Positions 24,801 through 32,297 of a stretch of DNA of 64,000 nucleotides are shown here, piece by piece. The stretch is from Aricia agestis (Eukaryota > Arthropoda > Insecta > Lepidoptera > Lycaenidae), in assembly GCF_905147365.1 (NCBI RefSeq), contig NC_056416.1, positions 3,430,001 through 3,494,000 on the forward strand. The letters are read 5' to 3'. A program made the position numbers and the translations under genes. Position 1 is the first letter of the stretch, and each line of letters begins with the position of its first letter. Below the pieces are notes generated by a model. The model did no database searches. It saw only the letters and a program-made list of their open reading frames with translations, and was not told the DNA's origin.

Positions 24801-26791
24801 TCAGGCCTCGAGGGCTCTAGGCCAGGCCGTACTAGTGTGGAGGGCCCTACAGACGGCCTGAATGCAATCAGCGCTCTAAGTCTCTATTAAGGCATTTCAT
24901 GTGGAGTTTATAATACTTTTCGTGGAGTGTTTGGAGCAAATATTTCTTGTGTTTGATGTGTATCCAATTTTTCAGTTGTGTAATATTTAATTTGTCTGTT
25001 AGCTATTCAAGTCTTCACGCTGTCAAGCGTTTTGGAACGAAGTTCCTTATCGCGCGTTCGGCGTAAAGGAGGAGAACGATATTTGACCTCGACACTTTTT
25101 TATTAGCTACATGTTAGGGGCAGAGGACGTTGATAGTATTCCTGTGCGTCAACTAACTACGTTTCGAGAGTAAACAGCGACGCGTTGTTAGTATTCCTGG
25201 GCGTAAATAGATGACGTTTTTAAATATTTTTTGAGTGTGAATTATGTAATACAGGTTTTTTGAACATAAGAAATAACTTCGTTCCATTCGGGTGTCCGTT
25301 GACACACATAATAATAGATTAAATTTTAGTTATAGGCGAAATTAAGAATTCAGATTAAAAAAAATACTATTTAGTTCTAGCGTACTTATAACGTACATGG
25401 CCACTTTAAAGTTAACTTTCATTTAAACAATATATTATTAAATTAGCACATCTGATATTCGTAGTCGTAAGAGACCGCAGTAATTACAGACGGTACGAGG
25501 ACCGTGTTAGGCGAGAACCACTCAGCACTCTGTACTCTATAGTCTATTAGAGATGGCGGAATATTCGGCAGGATTCGTCTTAAATAAATTCGTCTTAAAT
25601 GGATAGAAAATAGTCGACTAGATGTTCAAGTTGTCCATAAATTCGTTTATCGTGCAGCTGTTATATTTTTCCGTCATAAAAACTACCCTATATCCTTTCA
25701 AAATAGCCACACATATTTCTTCAAAATCTGTTTAGCTGTTGCAGAGAAAACAGGGAGGCAGACATATTTTGGCATTTACAAAAAATAGTAATTGAGACTT
25801 AGGATTTTTCTACACTCTACGTTTCCTAGAGTGAAGTATTTAAAGAAGAAAGGCTCTACATGAGGCTGGAAAATGTAATCTAATTACGAAGGTAACTATT
25901 TTTTTATGAAAAACGTCAATTGTGCTTACAGTACAGCCCCTGTAGACAAGTGGCAAAACGCTAACGCTAACGCTAGCGCTAGCGCTACAAAATGTATGGA
26001 TTTGACATTAGTATTCGCTAGCGAAGCGATGACTTATGTCAAATCGCATACATTTTGTAGCGCTTGCGTTAGCGTCAGCGTTAGCGCTTTGCCACTTGTC
26101 TACAGGCCCAGTGCTCCCAAAGCACTGATCTCCATTGTATAATGGAGGTCCCAAAGTGGTAATGCGCATAGAAATTTTCGTAATTTTTCGGCAACTGTCG
26201 TATTTCCCGAGCGTCGGAAGAGTCGCTGCAAGCGCTGTTTTAAACTTAACTTAAAAAACAGCGCTTTGCAGCGACGCAGAGGCGCCTGACGTAGCTTGGA
26301 CGATACCACGGTAATATAACGCCGCGATGGCTTCCCGGTGAGTTATAAGCACTGATTATTATAGATGACCGGCGACAGCGGACAGCCACCGGTATATATG
26401 ATATTTACTTCTATTTCCTTTGATCAAGGTGCTAAATGCAAGTGCATTGTTTGGGGCTCTTACGTTTCATAGATTCGGGTGTTTTCGTGATTACGACAGT
26501 TAGCGAAGATTTCCATGCGCATTATTAATTTGGGAGTACTGTAGACTGTTGTTTGTGTCATGATGAAGGTGTTAAAAAGCACTTTAAGTCACCTTCAGTG
26601 TCCAGCTATGATTCTAGAGACCAAGAGTTACTCACCGCCGCCATTCTTGTAGCATAGGTATGGGAAGCGCCACACGTTGGCGAGGTCCACCGCGAAGCCG
26701 ATGACGCTGAGCAGGAAGTCCACCTTCTTCCCCCACGTCTCCCGCTCCCCGCCCGGCACCGCCGACTTGCACATCTTACCCACACCACCAC
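672..26791 (-). CDS. DAT: Sodium-dependent dopamine transporter (SLC6 family), 11 coding exons, 3' end outside window
   Basis: This plasma-membrane transporter couples Na+ and Cl- gradients to dopamine reuptake into neurons. Coding exons in transcription order are 26636-26791, 11508-11642, 9813-9967, 9134-9237, 7758-7896, 7209-7343, 6605-6708, 6214-6344, 5876-5982, 1972-2200 and 672-940; all junctions are GT-AG and phase-consistent. They encode TM1 to TM12 of an SLC6 protein. The monoamine-specific aspartate is present in TM1 ([13 protein letters not shown]), whereas GABA and glycine carriers have glycine there. TM3 has YVDFYYN, TM6 FFSLGPGFG and TM8 LGLDSSFGG, all as I recall them from Drosophila DAT. 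Extracellular loop 2 keeps a cysteine pair and two N-glycosylation sequons but looks shorter than in the fly. The 5' end is unresolved: the exon 26636-26791 has an internal ATG at 26774-26772. The last coding exon (C-terminal tail) lies left of the window. GAT and SERT were considered; the TM1 Asp argues against GAT and near-identity to dDAT motifs against SERT. Confidence 0.95.
1240..1765 (+). mobile_element. 3'-terminal remnant of a non-LTR retrotransposon
   Basis: Plus-strand translation of about 1290-1440 gives [19 protein letters not shown] and [10 protein letters not shown], which resembles the degraded tail found after reverse transcriptase in many insect LINEs. Stops follow immediately. 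The downstream part (about 1610-1765) has a dense conserved-looking GC-rich segment and ends in an A-rich tail with AATAAA. Only the extreme 3' end is present. The family assignment is inferred from the pattern. Confidence 0.4.
1972..2200 (-). CDS. DAT: DAT coding exon, end of TM8 to TM10
   Basis: The exon starts in phase 0 at [16 protein letters not shown], directly after the LDSS of the preceding exon. It runs through TM9 and TM10 ([32 protein letters not shown]) and ends GGATTTATG|gtaagtg, phase 1. The LDSS|FGG boundary falls inside the sodium/substrate-binding part of TM8. Confidence 0.95.
2258..2851. repeat. Direct repeat, copy 1 of a 594-bp duplication
   Basis: This segment is repeated at 2933-3526 with a constant offset of 675 and no indel. 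By eye I see one substitution (g at about 2302, a in copy 2). It is composed of older transposon sequence: a Helitron 3' end at 2311 (CTAG then a CGCG hairpin), a (GACA)n stretch, and a second Helitron-like fragment. It lies in the DAT intron between the TM8 exons. Confidence 0.9.
2774..2934. repeat. Perfect 78-bp inverted repeat with 5-nt loop
   Basis: The left arm is 2774-2851 and the right arm 2857-2934, separated by TTTTG. I matched the arms base by base, including the 9-T and 9-A runs. The block 2852-2934 is the reverse complement of 3449-3531 in the second direct copy, so it is an inverted piece lodged between two direct copies. Confidence 0.92.
2933..3526. repeat. Direct repeat, copy 2 of the 594-bp duplication
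   Basis: It matches 2258-2851. It overlaps the end of the inverted block by two bases (CA), a possible microhomology. Copy 2 continues smoothly into a SINE-like element (AAACGAGCAAAAGGGGCACC), whereas copy 1 stops at AAACGAG, so copy 2 has the original right flank. Confidence 0.9.
3504..3766 (+). mobile_element. SINE-like lepidopteran repeat (CACCTGATGGAAAGC family), copy 1
   Basis: The order is: a block containing CACCTGATGGAAAGCAAC and CCATGGACACTCGCAGC, a GGCCGGCCTTTTAAGAGG motif, a (GGGAAGGGAAT)n purine stretch, then a block with CGCAAGCGCTGTTTCACGCC. The same order is seen at 36185-36522. Partial copies are at about 12805-12918, 34250-34360, 35046-35186, 35455-35550 and 42245-42385. This copy runs directly into a (TA)n tract. 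Confidence 0.65.
3767..3850. repeat. (TA)42 microsatellite
   Basis: An uninterrupted TA dinucleotide tract of about 84 bp lies in a DAT intron, directly after a SINE-like repeat. Confidence 0.97.
3926..5677. mobile_element. PIF/Harbinger-like non-autonomous element, about 1.75 kb, TTA target duplication
   Basis: The outer ends are GCCCGGCCGCACATTGTCCG and the inverted GGACAATTTGCGGCCGGCC, flanked on both sides by TTA (3923-3925 and 5678-5680). A second inverted match (about 4285-4400 against about 5510-5620) contains GGTGTTTCGTCCCAA and ATCTGGCGATTGGTCCCA. A further internal palindromic pair lies at about 4083-4150 and 4226-4283. An extra copy of the terminal motif at about 4666-4706 suggests a nested or rearranged copy. 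No transposase was seen. The superfamily is inferred from the 3-bp TTA duplication. Confidence 0.6.
4824..4863. repeat. 18-bp perfect hairpin
   Basis: AAATTTTACGCAGTACCT pairs with its inverse around an ATTA loop. It lies inside the 1.75-kb inverted-repeat element. Confidence 0.85.
5876..5982 (-). CDS. DAT: DAT coding exon, extracellular loop 4 and TM8
   Basis: Thirty-five full codons run from [15 protein letters not shown] to TLGLDSS. The acceptor is ctccag at 5983-5988 and the donor is GCTCT|gtaag at 5875. The LDSS serines are substrate-site residues in insect DAT, where the equivalent pair helps coordinate the catechol and sodium. Confidence 0.95.
6214..6344 (-). CDS. DAT: DAT coding exon, TM7
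   Basis: It encodes [33 protein letters not shown] and [10 protein letters not shown], which is TM7 and the start of extracellular loop 4. Phase 2 enters (…K|DAIL) and phase 1 leaves (GP|G). The acceptor is gaccag and the donor CCAG|gtttgt. The donor is weaker than the others because +3 to +5 are not AAG. Confidence 0.94.
6605..6708 (-). CDS. DAT: DAT coding exon, TM6
   Basis: It encodes [18 protein letters not shown] and [17 protein letters not shown], the broken TM6 helix that forms much of the central binding site. The FSLGPGFG motif is strongly conserved across SLC6. The acceptor is ttactag and the donor TACAA|gttagt. Confidence 0.95.
6872..7043. mobile_element. 172-bp MITE with TTA target duplication, PIF/Harbinger-like
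   Basis: The terminal inverted repeats are GCCCGGGCGCGCACTAGCGG at the left and the inverse of GCCCGGACGCGTACTAGCGG at the right, extended inward by a CCGCGGCGGCCATCGA match. TTA flanks both ends (6869-6871 and 7044-7046). It lies in the intron between the DAT TM5 and TM6 exons and is unusually GC-rich for this intron. Confidence 0.72.
7209..7343 (-). CDS. DAT: DAT coding exon, TM5 and extracellular loop 3
   Basis: Forty-five codons in phase 0/0: [20 protein letters not shown] then [18 protein letters not shown] and EAITQPQ. TM5 and the loop-3 LPG-GIQYYL motif are typical of monoamine transporters. The acceptor is attccag and the donor CTCAG|gtataa. Confidence 0.95.
7758..7896 (-). CDS. DAT: DAT coding exon, end of loop 2, TM4 and intracellular loop 2
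   Basis: It encodes [20 protein letters not shown], then TM4 ([18 protein letters not shown]) and KGISTSGK. The first base completes an asparagine codon with the upstream exon. The acceptor is ttttgtag and the donor GGCAAG|gtatgc. Confidence 0.95.
8215..8580 (+). mobile_element. tRNA-derived SINE with 12-bp target duplication
   Basis: The head carries A-box-like TGGTCTAGTGG and a perfect B box GGTTCGATTCC, followed by a non-tRNA body and an ATTATTATAA tail. TAGTAGTTTAGT flanks it at 8203-8214 and 8581-8592. A 5'-truncated sibling at 36541-36867 and an inverted copy at about 14689-15019 show the family. The tRNA part is not a gene, because the 3' half of a cloverleaf is missing after the B box. 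Confidence 0.9.
8925..9118 (+). mobile_element. Helitron-like fragment
   Basis: It carries the block TTTTGCTGAAATTCGGTATG, CCCGAGAAAGGGCATAGGAT and AAAAATGTACGGTTC, then GTTGCGGACGTCGTCCAGT near the end. The same order is found at about 21380-21743 and 33180-33634, where a CTAGT end is clear. The end here has decayed (CCAGT). Confidence 0.5.
9134..9237 (-). CDS. DAT: DAT coding exon, glycosylated part of extracellular loop 2
   Basis: It encodes [20 protein letters not shown] followed by [14 protein letters not shown]. Two N-glycosylation sequons, NRT and NMT, are visible. Drosophila DAT, as I recall it, has a longer segment here with several more sequons. The acceptor is tgtccag and the donor TTCAA|gtaagt. 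Confidence 0.93.
9813..9967 (-). CDS. DAT: DAT coding exon, TM3 and start of extracellular loop 2
   Basis: It encodes [18 protein letters not shown], then [14 protein letters not shown] and [19 protein letters not shown]. The TM3 aspartate (YVDFYY) is found in insect DAT but is glycine in vertebrate DAT and NET as I recall. The cysteines in [11 protein letters not shown] match the conserved loop-2 disulfide pair. Confidence 0.95.
9968..11507. other. DAT intron, nothing clearly recognised
   Basis: AT-rich intronic sequence between the TM3 and TM2 exons. No convincing coding exon was seen. Segments at about 11285-11470 and 8030-8190 share a short similar motif (CTGCTACTTTCACAGTGAACTC), so they are probably copies of one minor repeat. 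Confidence 0.5.
11508..11642 (-). CDS. DAT: DAT coding exon, TM2 and intracellular loop 1
   Basis: It encodes [20 protein letters not shown], then [18 protein letters not shown] and LVPLFKG. Phase 1 at both ends. The acceptor is gtcccc-ag and the donor AAGG|gtaagc. ELALGQ and GIPLFYM are SLC6 signatures. Confidence 0.95.
12329..12638 (+). mobile_element. Second tRNA-derived SINE family
   Basis: The head has TGGCTCAGTTGG (A box) and GGTTCGAATCC (B box), followed by GCCGACGGAACAAAAAGTTT and a body ending in GGGCCAGACTGATGTGG and ATT repeats. The first 24 bp (ACGACCTCTGTGGCTCAGTT) are tandemly duplicated with one change, which gives two A boxes upstream of one B box. Confidence 0.75.
12805..12918 (-). 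mobile_element. Partial SINE-like repeat (CACCTGATGGAAAGC family)
   Basis: The plus strand reads TTAAAAGGCCGGCAACCCAC, CTATGGGCGACGGTAGTTGC and TTTCCATCAGGTGACC, the reverse complement of the 3504 and 36185 copies. It ends in an A-run at about 12918-12928. It is truncated at both ends relative to those copies. Confidence 0.6.
13592..14231 (+). mobile_element. Lepidopteran interspersed repeat with terminal stem-loop
   Basis: It begins near GGCCAAGTGCGAGTTGGACT and ends with (GACA)n then AGGGTTCCG … CGGAACCCT (14192-14200 and 14219-14227), a 9-bp stem. An almost identical terminal segment lies at 53583-53650. Beginnings of the same family occur at about 27068 (plus) and, inverted, at about 30608-31046 and 33878-33930. 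No ORF was seen. The superfamily is not recognised. Confidence 0.55.
14689..15019 (-). mobile_element. tRNA-derived SINE, inverted copy
   Basis: This is the reverse complement of the 8215 family: CCACCGTC, TTACTCTCATAACCCAGTGG, CAGACAATCAGG and GGGAATCGAACCCACG are all present, with the B box GGTTCGATTCCC near the right end and the A box region (GGTCCAGTGG) at about 15000-15012. It is more diverged than the 8215 and 36541 copies and I could not define a target duplication. Confidence 0.8.
15192..15426 (+). mobile_element. Non-autonomous Helitron, short form
   Basis: The 5' end is A|TCTATATATATAAAACTC and the 3' end is CGAAGCCGCGGGCAAAAGCTCG|T, with a CGCGG-type hairpin close to the end. The end is CTCG rather than CTAG. 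A minus-strand copy at 34548-34774 has both ends matching, including CTCG|T, so this variant end is shared. Confidence 0.7.
16919..17189 (-). mobile_element. Two Helitron 3' ends in tandem
   Basis: On the minus strand, CGCGGACGAAGTCGAGGGC followed by AACAGCTAGT marks a 3' end at about 16920, and CGCAAGCGAAGCCGCGCGG followed by AACATCTA marks another at about 17033. Each has the short hairpin that precedes CTAG in Helitrons. Upstream (to the right) lies the tandem array at 17190-17890. Confidence 0.55.
17190..17890. repeat. Tandem array of about 176-bp units within a Helitron
   Basis: The motif GCGCGTTCAAATAAGCCCTT recurs at 17341, 17516, 17694 and (diverged) 17870, giving unit lengths of 175, 178 and 176. 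Each unit carries TTCCTGAGATTAGCGCG, TATTTCTTCGCT and ATATAGCC segments. An inverted array with similar motifs lies at about 32675-33080. Confidence 0.8.
18001..18062. repeat. 10-bp tandem repeat GTGCTACGCS
   Basis: About five to six contiguous units of GTGCTACGCC/GTGCTACGCG, with a leading variant CGCCTACGCC. It is GC-rich inside AT-rich intron sequence. Confidence 0.9.
19008..19058. repeat. CGTCA-based tandem repeat
   Basis: Repeated CGTCACGTCA and CGTCACGGCG units in a short GC-rich patch. It lies 1 kb from the other 10-bp array but has a different unit. Confidence 0.75.
19700..20174 (+). mobile_element. Non-autonomous Helitron, 475 bp
   Basis: The 5' end is A|TCAATATATTAATACG. The 3' end is a GGTCGA-ATT-TCGACC hairpin (20144-20158), then CTAG (20171-20174) followed by T. 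Body motifs CCCTTTTGACGAAAAATG, ATGGTGAAGGAGTGCATCGA and CGGCCAGTCTAAGATCAG are shared in order with 22464-23049. Confidence 0.82.
21335..21743 (+). mobile_element. Helitron interrupted by a hAT MITE
   Basis: It begins near TACTAATAATATTATAAGTG and ends GAGTTGCGGGCGTCATCTAG|T at 21743. The CAAGAGTTATGGCACAACGG region precedes the 3' hairpin. Its body (AGTCCCGAAAAAGGACATAG … GATACTTTTTGTC) is split by the insertion at 21474-21637; outside that insertion it matches the copies at 8925 and 33180. Confidence 0.7.
21474..21637. mobile_element. 164-bp hAT-type MITE with perfect 8-bp target duplication
   Basis: The inverted termini are CAGTGGCGTAACTATA and CAGTGCTTGGCGTAACTATA (read from the right). 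GACATAGG flanks both ends (21466-21473 and 21638-21645). Removing the insert and one duplicate gives the same AAGGACATAGGATAC order seen in uninterrupted family members at about 9048-9062. Confidence 0.9.
22464..23049 (+). mobile_element. Non-autonomous Helitron, longer sibling
   Basis: It starts A|TCTTCTATATATTAATACG and ends GCGATCTCTAG|T at 23049. The order of motifs matches 19700-20174. It carries extra sequence at about 22760-22850 with inverted CATAGACATAATA / TATTATGTCTATG motifs, absent from the shorter copy. Confidence 0.78.
23509..24262. mobile_element. TIR element with about 75-bp inverted ends
   Basis: The left end ATGTCGTAGGATTATTTGAT and the inverted right end ATGTCGTAGGATGATTTGAT continue inward through AAATCGAATTTTCGCGAAAA and ACACGGATAATT. 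The ends contain the self-complementary TTTTCGCGAAAA. The inside holds a perfect 26-bp palindrome at 23589-23614. No transposase ORF and no clear target duplication were found. Confidence 0.65.
25940..26105. mobile_element. Foldback MITE, 166 bp, possible GCCC duplication
   Basis: The ends CTGTAGACAAGTGGCAAA and their inverse are flanked by GCCC on both sides (25936-25939 and 26106-26109). The arms continue with repeated GCTAACGCTA units and CTACAAAATGTATG, so nearly the whole element folds on itself. It lies 530 bp downstream of the DAT TM1 exon in the transcript. Confidence 0.75.
26222..26271. repeat. Inverted repeat, about 20-bp arms
   Basis: GTCGCTGCAAGCGCTGTTTT is inverted as AAAACAGCGCTTTGCAGCGAC after a short AT spacer, with a single bulged base. 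Confidence 0.85.
26636..26791 (-). CDS. DAT: DAT coding exon, N-terminus and TM1
   Basis: The reading frame set by TM1 gives [44 protein letters not shown] is the conserved SLC6 start of TM1, and the aspartate in FAVD is the amine anchor of monoamine transporters. The acceptor is ctcccag at 26792 and the donor GGCG|gtgag at 26635, phase 1. An ATG at 26774-26772 is in frame, 13 residues before the TM1 tryptophan; whether it is the start depends on the unresolved upstream exon. Confidence 0.94.
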
Positions 26792-27195
26792 CTGGGAGAC
26801 GAGGACCAGTTTAGTAAGATAGAGGAGTAACCAGGGGAAACTAAAATTGGTAGCTGATCAAAATATATTTAGGCACCTTTGCTCAAGATACAATCGAGAA
26901 TCAAACCAATTAGATAATATGTAGTTTTTGATACTTTCGACATCTTAACCCTGGCGTATAATCGTATGGTGTCAAAATGGAATCGATTTAATTAATAAAA
27001 TTAATTAATTAACAACTAAAATTGTATTAAGATTGGTGCCAAAATCTATGATAGTTTACAAATAATCGGCCAAATGCGAGTCGGACTCGCGCACGAAGGG
27101 TTCCGTACCGTTATAGAGAAAAAAATAGGCCAAAAGTTGTGTTTTTGTTACTGTTATAAGTACAGCAAAAGTAGGCCAAAAACGAACAGCCCATA

Positions 27196-27432
27196 AAATA
27201 AAATAAAAATGCCTTTTATTTCTTAACAGTAAAATAATACTATCTTAATCTTAATACTATATAATATGGTTAATAACATTTTTATTTTGTTTATTTTGTT
27301 TCTACTGTAAGAACCCCTCCACAGGTGAAGGCCTCCTCTAAGTCCAGTGTTCTCTTGATTTCGCTGTTTCCATCCAGTTGGAACCAGCTTTCTTTGAAAG
27401 TTCATCCTCCCATCTGACATAAGGTCAACAAG
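27196..27432 (-). mobile_element. 5'-truncated LINE tail with 12-bp target duplication
   Basis: GAACAGCCCATA flanks it at 27184-27195 and 27433-27444. The minus-strand copy ends in an AATAAAAGGC…-type A-rich tail and its 5' part encodes a fragment resembling the extreme C-terminus of an RTE/jockey-like reverse transcriptase. It sits inside the repeat family whose start is at 27068. Confidence 0.75.
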
Positions 27433-28789
27433 GAACAGCCCATAGACGGCCCTAAATTGTATAAGTCATTAAAAAAATCCTTCTCTTCTTTTAAGTTTTT
27501 TTTTTTTAATTTAACTTTATCTAAAAGTTTAATATCAGATTAGATAGGCTATTAAACAAGGTTTATTTAAATGTGTAGGTGTCTTAACAAAGAGTTAGTT
27601 TAGAATTTCAATTGAAATATCCCTAGACCATGTGTTTACGTCACTTTAAAACGTAACTTTTTAAAGTGATATCAATATAATTTCAAACGTAATCAATATT
27701 CGGTTATTTTAAAAGCTCGCACAAATGACCTTCGACCTTCGAGCTTAATTAACCGGCACGATAAAGCTCTCGTAAGCTCTCCATTAGCGGTCACGCCGTC
27801 ACACTCAACATGGGACATGTCCATGTCCACCCGACCTAGGGTTGAACACAGCTTAAAGCGTTTGTTTAGATTGAGGGTATATTAGAGGTTATAAATATTT
27901 TCTTACATTTTTTTTTCACCTCCGACGCAATAAGAGGTGAGTTGTAAGTTTGACGTGTCTGTCTGTGCATCAGTCTGTCTGTCTGTGGCATTATAGCTCC
28001 CGAACGGGTGAACTGATTTCAATTCAGTTTTTTTTTAATATTAGAAGCCTGTAAAAATAATAACAAGAAATTTCTTACATGAAAATTCTAATAAAAGATA
28101 CTTTTTCAATAGGTAAAATTAGGGAGTATTTTTAAAGCATAATGTCTATTCAATCCTGTAAAACAGAATTCAATTTTTGATAGACAAATGCCACGCTACA
28201 TCTGCCAAAACAAAATAAATGTTATTCTACGAAAAACTACTGTTACCTTACATTTTGAATTTTAAGGATGAATATAATCAGTTTCTTAGGGCATACAATA
28301 CGATACTTACGTCTTATATATTCAGTTTCAGATATTAAGGTTTTATTTAATCACAAAAATATATACAAAATTTACTCAAGAATCAATAACAACTCCAACG
28401 TGACAACCCTGATCGAATTTGGTGGAGTGGCTGTCACGCCAACGCGCGAAAAATGTGGACGTCATCACAACACCACTCCGGTACATTCCGGACTTGAAAA
28501 TCCCGGACTCGAAAATCCCGGGACTTGAAAATCCCGGACATGCGGGATAATTGGTTGGCGTTTGTTTCGTGACTTATGAGTCCTGACCTTTATGGTTTAA
28601 TTACTGGGAGTGATAGGCTATCACATTTGAGTGTGTAACGAATTTCGTTTTGGAACTATAACTATTATGTTTAATGAATTTTCATGTACGAATAGATCGT
28701 AGAACAATATTATAGGTAAACTTAGTTTTATAAGGTATTTCTAGATTAGTTTTAGTTGAATTGATTTCAACAACTTGCATTTTTTATAT

Positions 28790-28823
28790 AATTTTGGTGG
28801 AAATTTTTGTTTCCACCAAAATT
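28790..28823. repeat. 14-bp hairpin AATTTTGGTGGAAA
   Basis: Perfect arms around TTTTTG. The arm word CCACCAAAATT recurs nearby at about 28957-28981, so it is probably part of a local repeat. Confidence 0.75.
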
Positions 28824-29626
28824 ACAGATTAGGTGTTCACGGGAAACTGGTACGACAACCACCACCTAGACGAGTTAGCTTGTGTGAGAGTAAGTGAATG
28901 ACGTATTTGTATGCTTTAAGAATCAATGGTATTTTGTAAAAATTATGTTTTACACACCCACCAAAATTTACCCACCAAAATTGGAATTTGCGAGAAAATT
29001 AATAATCTTTAAAAGAAAACTACGTGCACTAAAGTTATAACACATTAACTTAATTATAAACAAACTAAAACTCTACCGATATTCAAAATAACAACAAGAT
29101 ATTATTGCCACAAGTAGGATAATTTAAGTACACCAAAATTGCACAAAATCGGGGGTTTTGTGATAACGGTTTTCTTTCATTTCTGTCTGGAAACTGGTAA
29201 GTACGACCCAAAAGAGCTGGTCCAAGTAGATATACCCATCGATATAGTTACGCTGTTTTAATATTCTTGTGACTAAAATATGGTTTTTAGTCCCCGGAAA
29301 CCATTTAGTCCGGGTTCCCTAGATCATTTTTTTCATTTGATTACTATCAAACTAATTTTTTGTGAGTAGCTTCCTCACAACAACAATTTTCTTTGCGAAA
29401 ATTCTCGAAAGTGGTAGCTAACAGAGATAGAAAGGATTAAATATTTCGATTTGATGATCCTAAAATATGGGTTGGTAGTCAATAAGTCCTTGTTGACTAC
29501 GAAACCCTAAAAAAAGATGACTAACCAGCAGATTTTTTGTTTATTAACAGTATTTCTCCACTATTTAATTAATGTTATTATACTTATAAACCTTCCTCTT
29601 TAATCACTCTATCTGACAGAAAAGAG

Positions 29627-29698
29627 GGAATTATACTATGTAGTGGAATTATACTATGTAGTGGAATTATACTATGTAGTGAAATTATACTATGTAGT
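29627..29698. repeat. 18-bp tandem repeat, four units
   Basis: GGAATTATACTATGTAGT is repeated four times, with one substitution in the last unit. Confidence 0.95.
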
Positions 29699-31462
29699 GA
29701 TTTAAATTTGAAATTGAAGAAGTCTACGAAAATTTCGAAGAGCGTCGTCGCTGTGCCCTGAGGAATGGGAATCTACGACGAGCATCGTAAAAAACTACGT
29801 CGCGTCCTAGTACGGTCCATTCCTCAATATTAACTGCGACAATTCACCCTGCATTGTATCGACGGCGTCGTGCCGTGTATCGTGGCACGTTACGATGTCG
29901 CGACGTAGTAGACGCCGCACGTCGTATCGTGTCTATGTGTCCCGGCTCTGACGCGACGCAGCGTTCGTAGCAGCATCTACGAATTTCGTAGAATGCGTAG
30001 CCGCTTCCCACTACATCCGATCCGTATCCTACATGAAGCCGGAATCGTTTACGGCAGTGTTTTTCAACCTATGAAGCATCTGTAGGTCGCCAAAAGTTGA
30101 GAGAACTGTTTAAACGACAATAAAGATTAAAAATATAATATACTAGCTGTAGCCCGCAACTTCGTCCGCGTGAATGTATGTTATTAAAATCGAGATTTAC
30201 AAAATTGAACACCCATCTACGACTATTTTATTTGAATCTACATTACACACGAAATTTTTAATGCACCACAAATATATTTCTTTCGTCTTGGCAGAAAAAA
30301 CTCTCCCAGAGAACATGATTCAAACATACTGCCTTCGGTCGTACATATTCTACCATTTCTACCTATGTGCTCGACCGATGCTAGTAACTTAGATCCGTAA
30401 AGTTTGACTTTAAAATTTCCATGGCTGGTAACGAATTGAGATACGCAGTGGTCAATATCCATCCAGGGTTTGGATAAGCGTTTACGAATATTAGGAAAAG
30501 TTTTAAAGATCGACCTTTGCTAGAATTGGTACCTAATCACTTTGGTTGTCGTTGTAAATTCCGAGGAGTTTCTTCAATTCCATTACTTATCAAGTCACCG
30601 CTTTTAGGGTTCTGTACCCAAAGGGTAAAAACGGGACCCTATTACTATAAGACTTCGTTGCCTGTCCTTCTGTCTATCACCAGGCTGTATCTTAAGAACC
30701 GTTATAGCTAGAGTTCTGAAATTTTTACAGATTGTGTATATCTGTTGCCGCTATAATAACAAATACTGAAAACAAAATAAAATCAATATCTAAGGGGGGC
30801 TCCCATACAACAAACATGATTTTTATGGCCTTTTTTGCTCGATACCAATAATTACAACAGGCAGGCAGTTGAAATTTTTGCAGAATCCTTAAATATATGT
30901 GTTATTTAATAATTAATAATAAAATTGGAATATAATTAAAATTTAAGGGGGGCTCCCATACAACAGCACAACTTTTGGCCTATTTTTTCTCTATCACGGT
31001 ACGGAACCTTCGTGCGTGAGTCCGACTTTCACTTGGCCGATTTTATTGTAAACATGGTATCAAATTCGGGCAATATATATAACAAAAAAAGAATTTTGAA
31101 AATCTGACCACAAACAGCAAAGTAAACATTAACTCCTCCTTTTTTTAAAGTCGGTTAAAAAAAAGTATCTAAGATGTTGACCAGGGATGTAAGGTATCAT
31201 CATGCCAAATTTCATTGAAATCAGTCCAGCGGATTCAGAGATTAGCCTGTACAAACAGACAAACAGACAAACAGACAGAGAAACAAAAATTTCAAAAACA
31301 GTTAAAATGTATTTTACTACTCTTCTTACATGCCCCTGACTCATTTTTTCAAGTTTATTTTCAATGTACAAAAATATTACCTCTACGATTTTATTATAAG
31401 TATAGATTTAGTAGATAAACAAAATGATAAATTCATAACCACACATACAATGTACCATCGAG

Positions 31463-31601
31463 GAAGTTGATTCCTATGCAAATGACAGACCAACGTTATT
31501 CGGTCGAATATGTCAATTCAATGTTAATTGTGATCTGTCAGCCGGGTTTGACTAACGCAACCAAACTACTTAGGTCCCCAATTTGCATAGGAATCAACTT
31601 C
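31463..31601. mobile_element. MITE with 21-bp inverted ends
   Basis: The left end GAAGTTGATTCCTATGCAAA is found inverted at 31581-31601. The interior (about 97 bp) has no ORF. I could not define a target duplication. Confidence 0.7.
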
Positions 31602-32297
31602 TCTGATAGTACATTAAAAAGTAAAGGATTGAGGGGGTCGCGAAATATTATACACACCACTCATCACAATAAAGGTTGAAAACAATTAGTATCTAGGTTC
31701 CCTAAAACATTTTTTCGTTTAATTACTATTAAGCTTTTTCGTGAAAACTGCAAAAATTCTCGAAAGTGTTTGCTAACAGGGATAGAAAGGATTCAATATT
31801 TCGATTTGATGATCCTAAAATACGGATTGTTCTACTGTAGGACAATGTTACTGTTAAATTATATAAATATTAACCTATCATTTTTGGGATTTCTAATATG
31901 ATGTCATAAATAATTACATTCTTTTCCGCTTACATTGCAAACGCAGGCTGAACCCTACGAAATTTATGAAAATAATGTACTAAGTCTTGTATTAATTGTA
32001 CACTATAAAAAGGTCTACAGAAAACTTCGCGATGGTATAATATCTCTTATGGATATCCCATAATAACATTTTTGTCATTTACTTTTAACTTCATTTTTCG
32101 CGATTTTAACCAATACGGAAATAATCCTTTTTCAATTAAATACTTTAAATTCATTACTGATTTAATATAGATCTATGGCCGTTTACAGCATATGATTTAA
32201 ATTAATATTTTCGAAGATATTACAGATTAAAAAATTGCGGGACGTAGCTTTTGCGGCGGTACCAACCAATGCGGGCCACGGCCCACGGGTAGTACCT

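Larger units (their letters stand above)
11643..26635. other. 15-kb DAT intron dense in transposon debris
   Basis: The intron between the TM1 and TM2 exons has no further DAT exon I could support. Recognised items are listed separately: SINEs, Helitrons, MITEs and tandem repeats. The remaining stretches (for example 12960-13590, 15430-16900, 18060-19000, 20180-21320, 24300-25930) are AT-rich with no gene recognised. About 24775-24860 is a short GC-rich patch with an AGGCCT/GAGCTC-rich inverted character. Confidence 0.6.

Noticed and set aside
26606..26791. 61-codon minus-strand ORF ([15 protein letters not shown]…)
   Set aside because: It is the +1 frame shadow of the DAT TM1 exon; the other frame gives the conserved [17 protein letters not shown].
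672..26791. Assignment of the SLC6 gene as a GABA or serotonin transporter
   Set aside because: The TM1 aspartate excludes GABA/glycine carriers, and YVDFYYN, LDSSFGGSEAI and [10 protein letters not shown] agree with recalled insect DAT rather than SERT.
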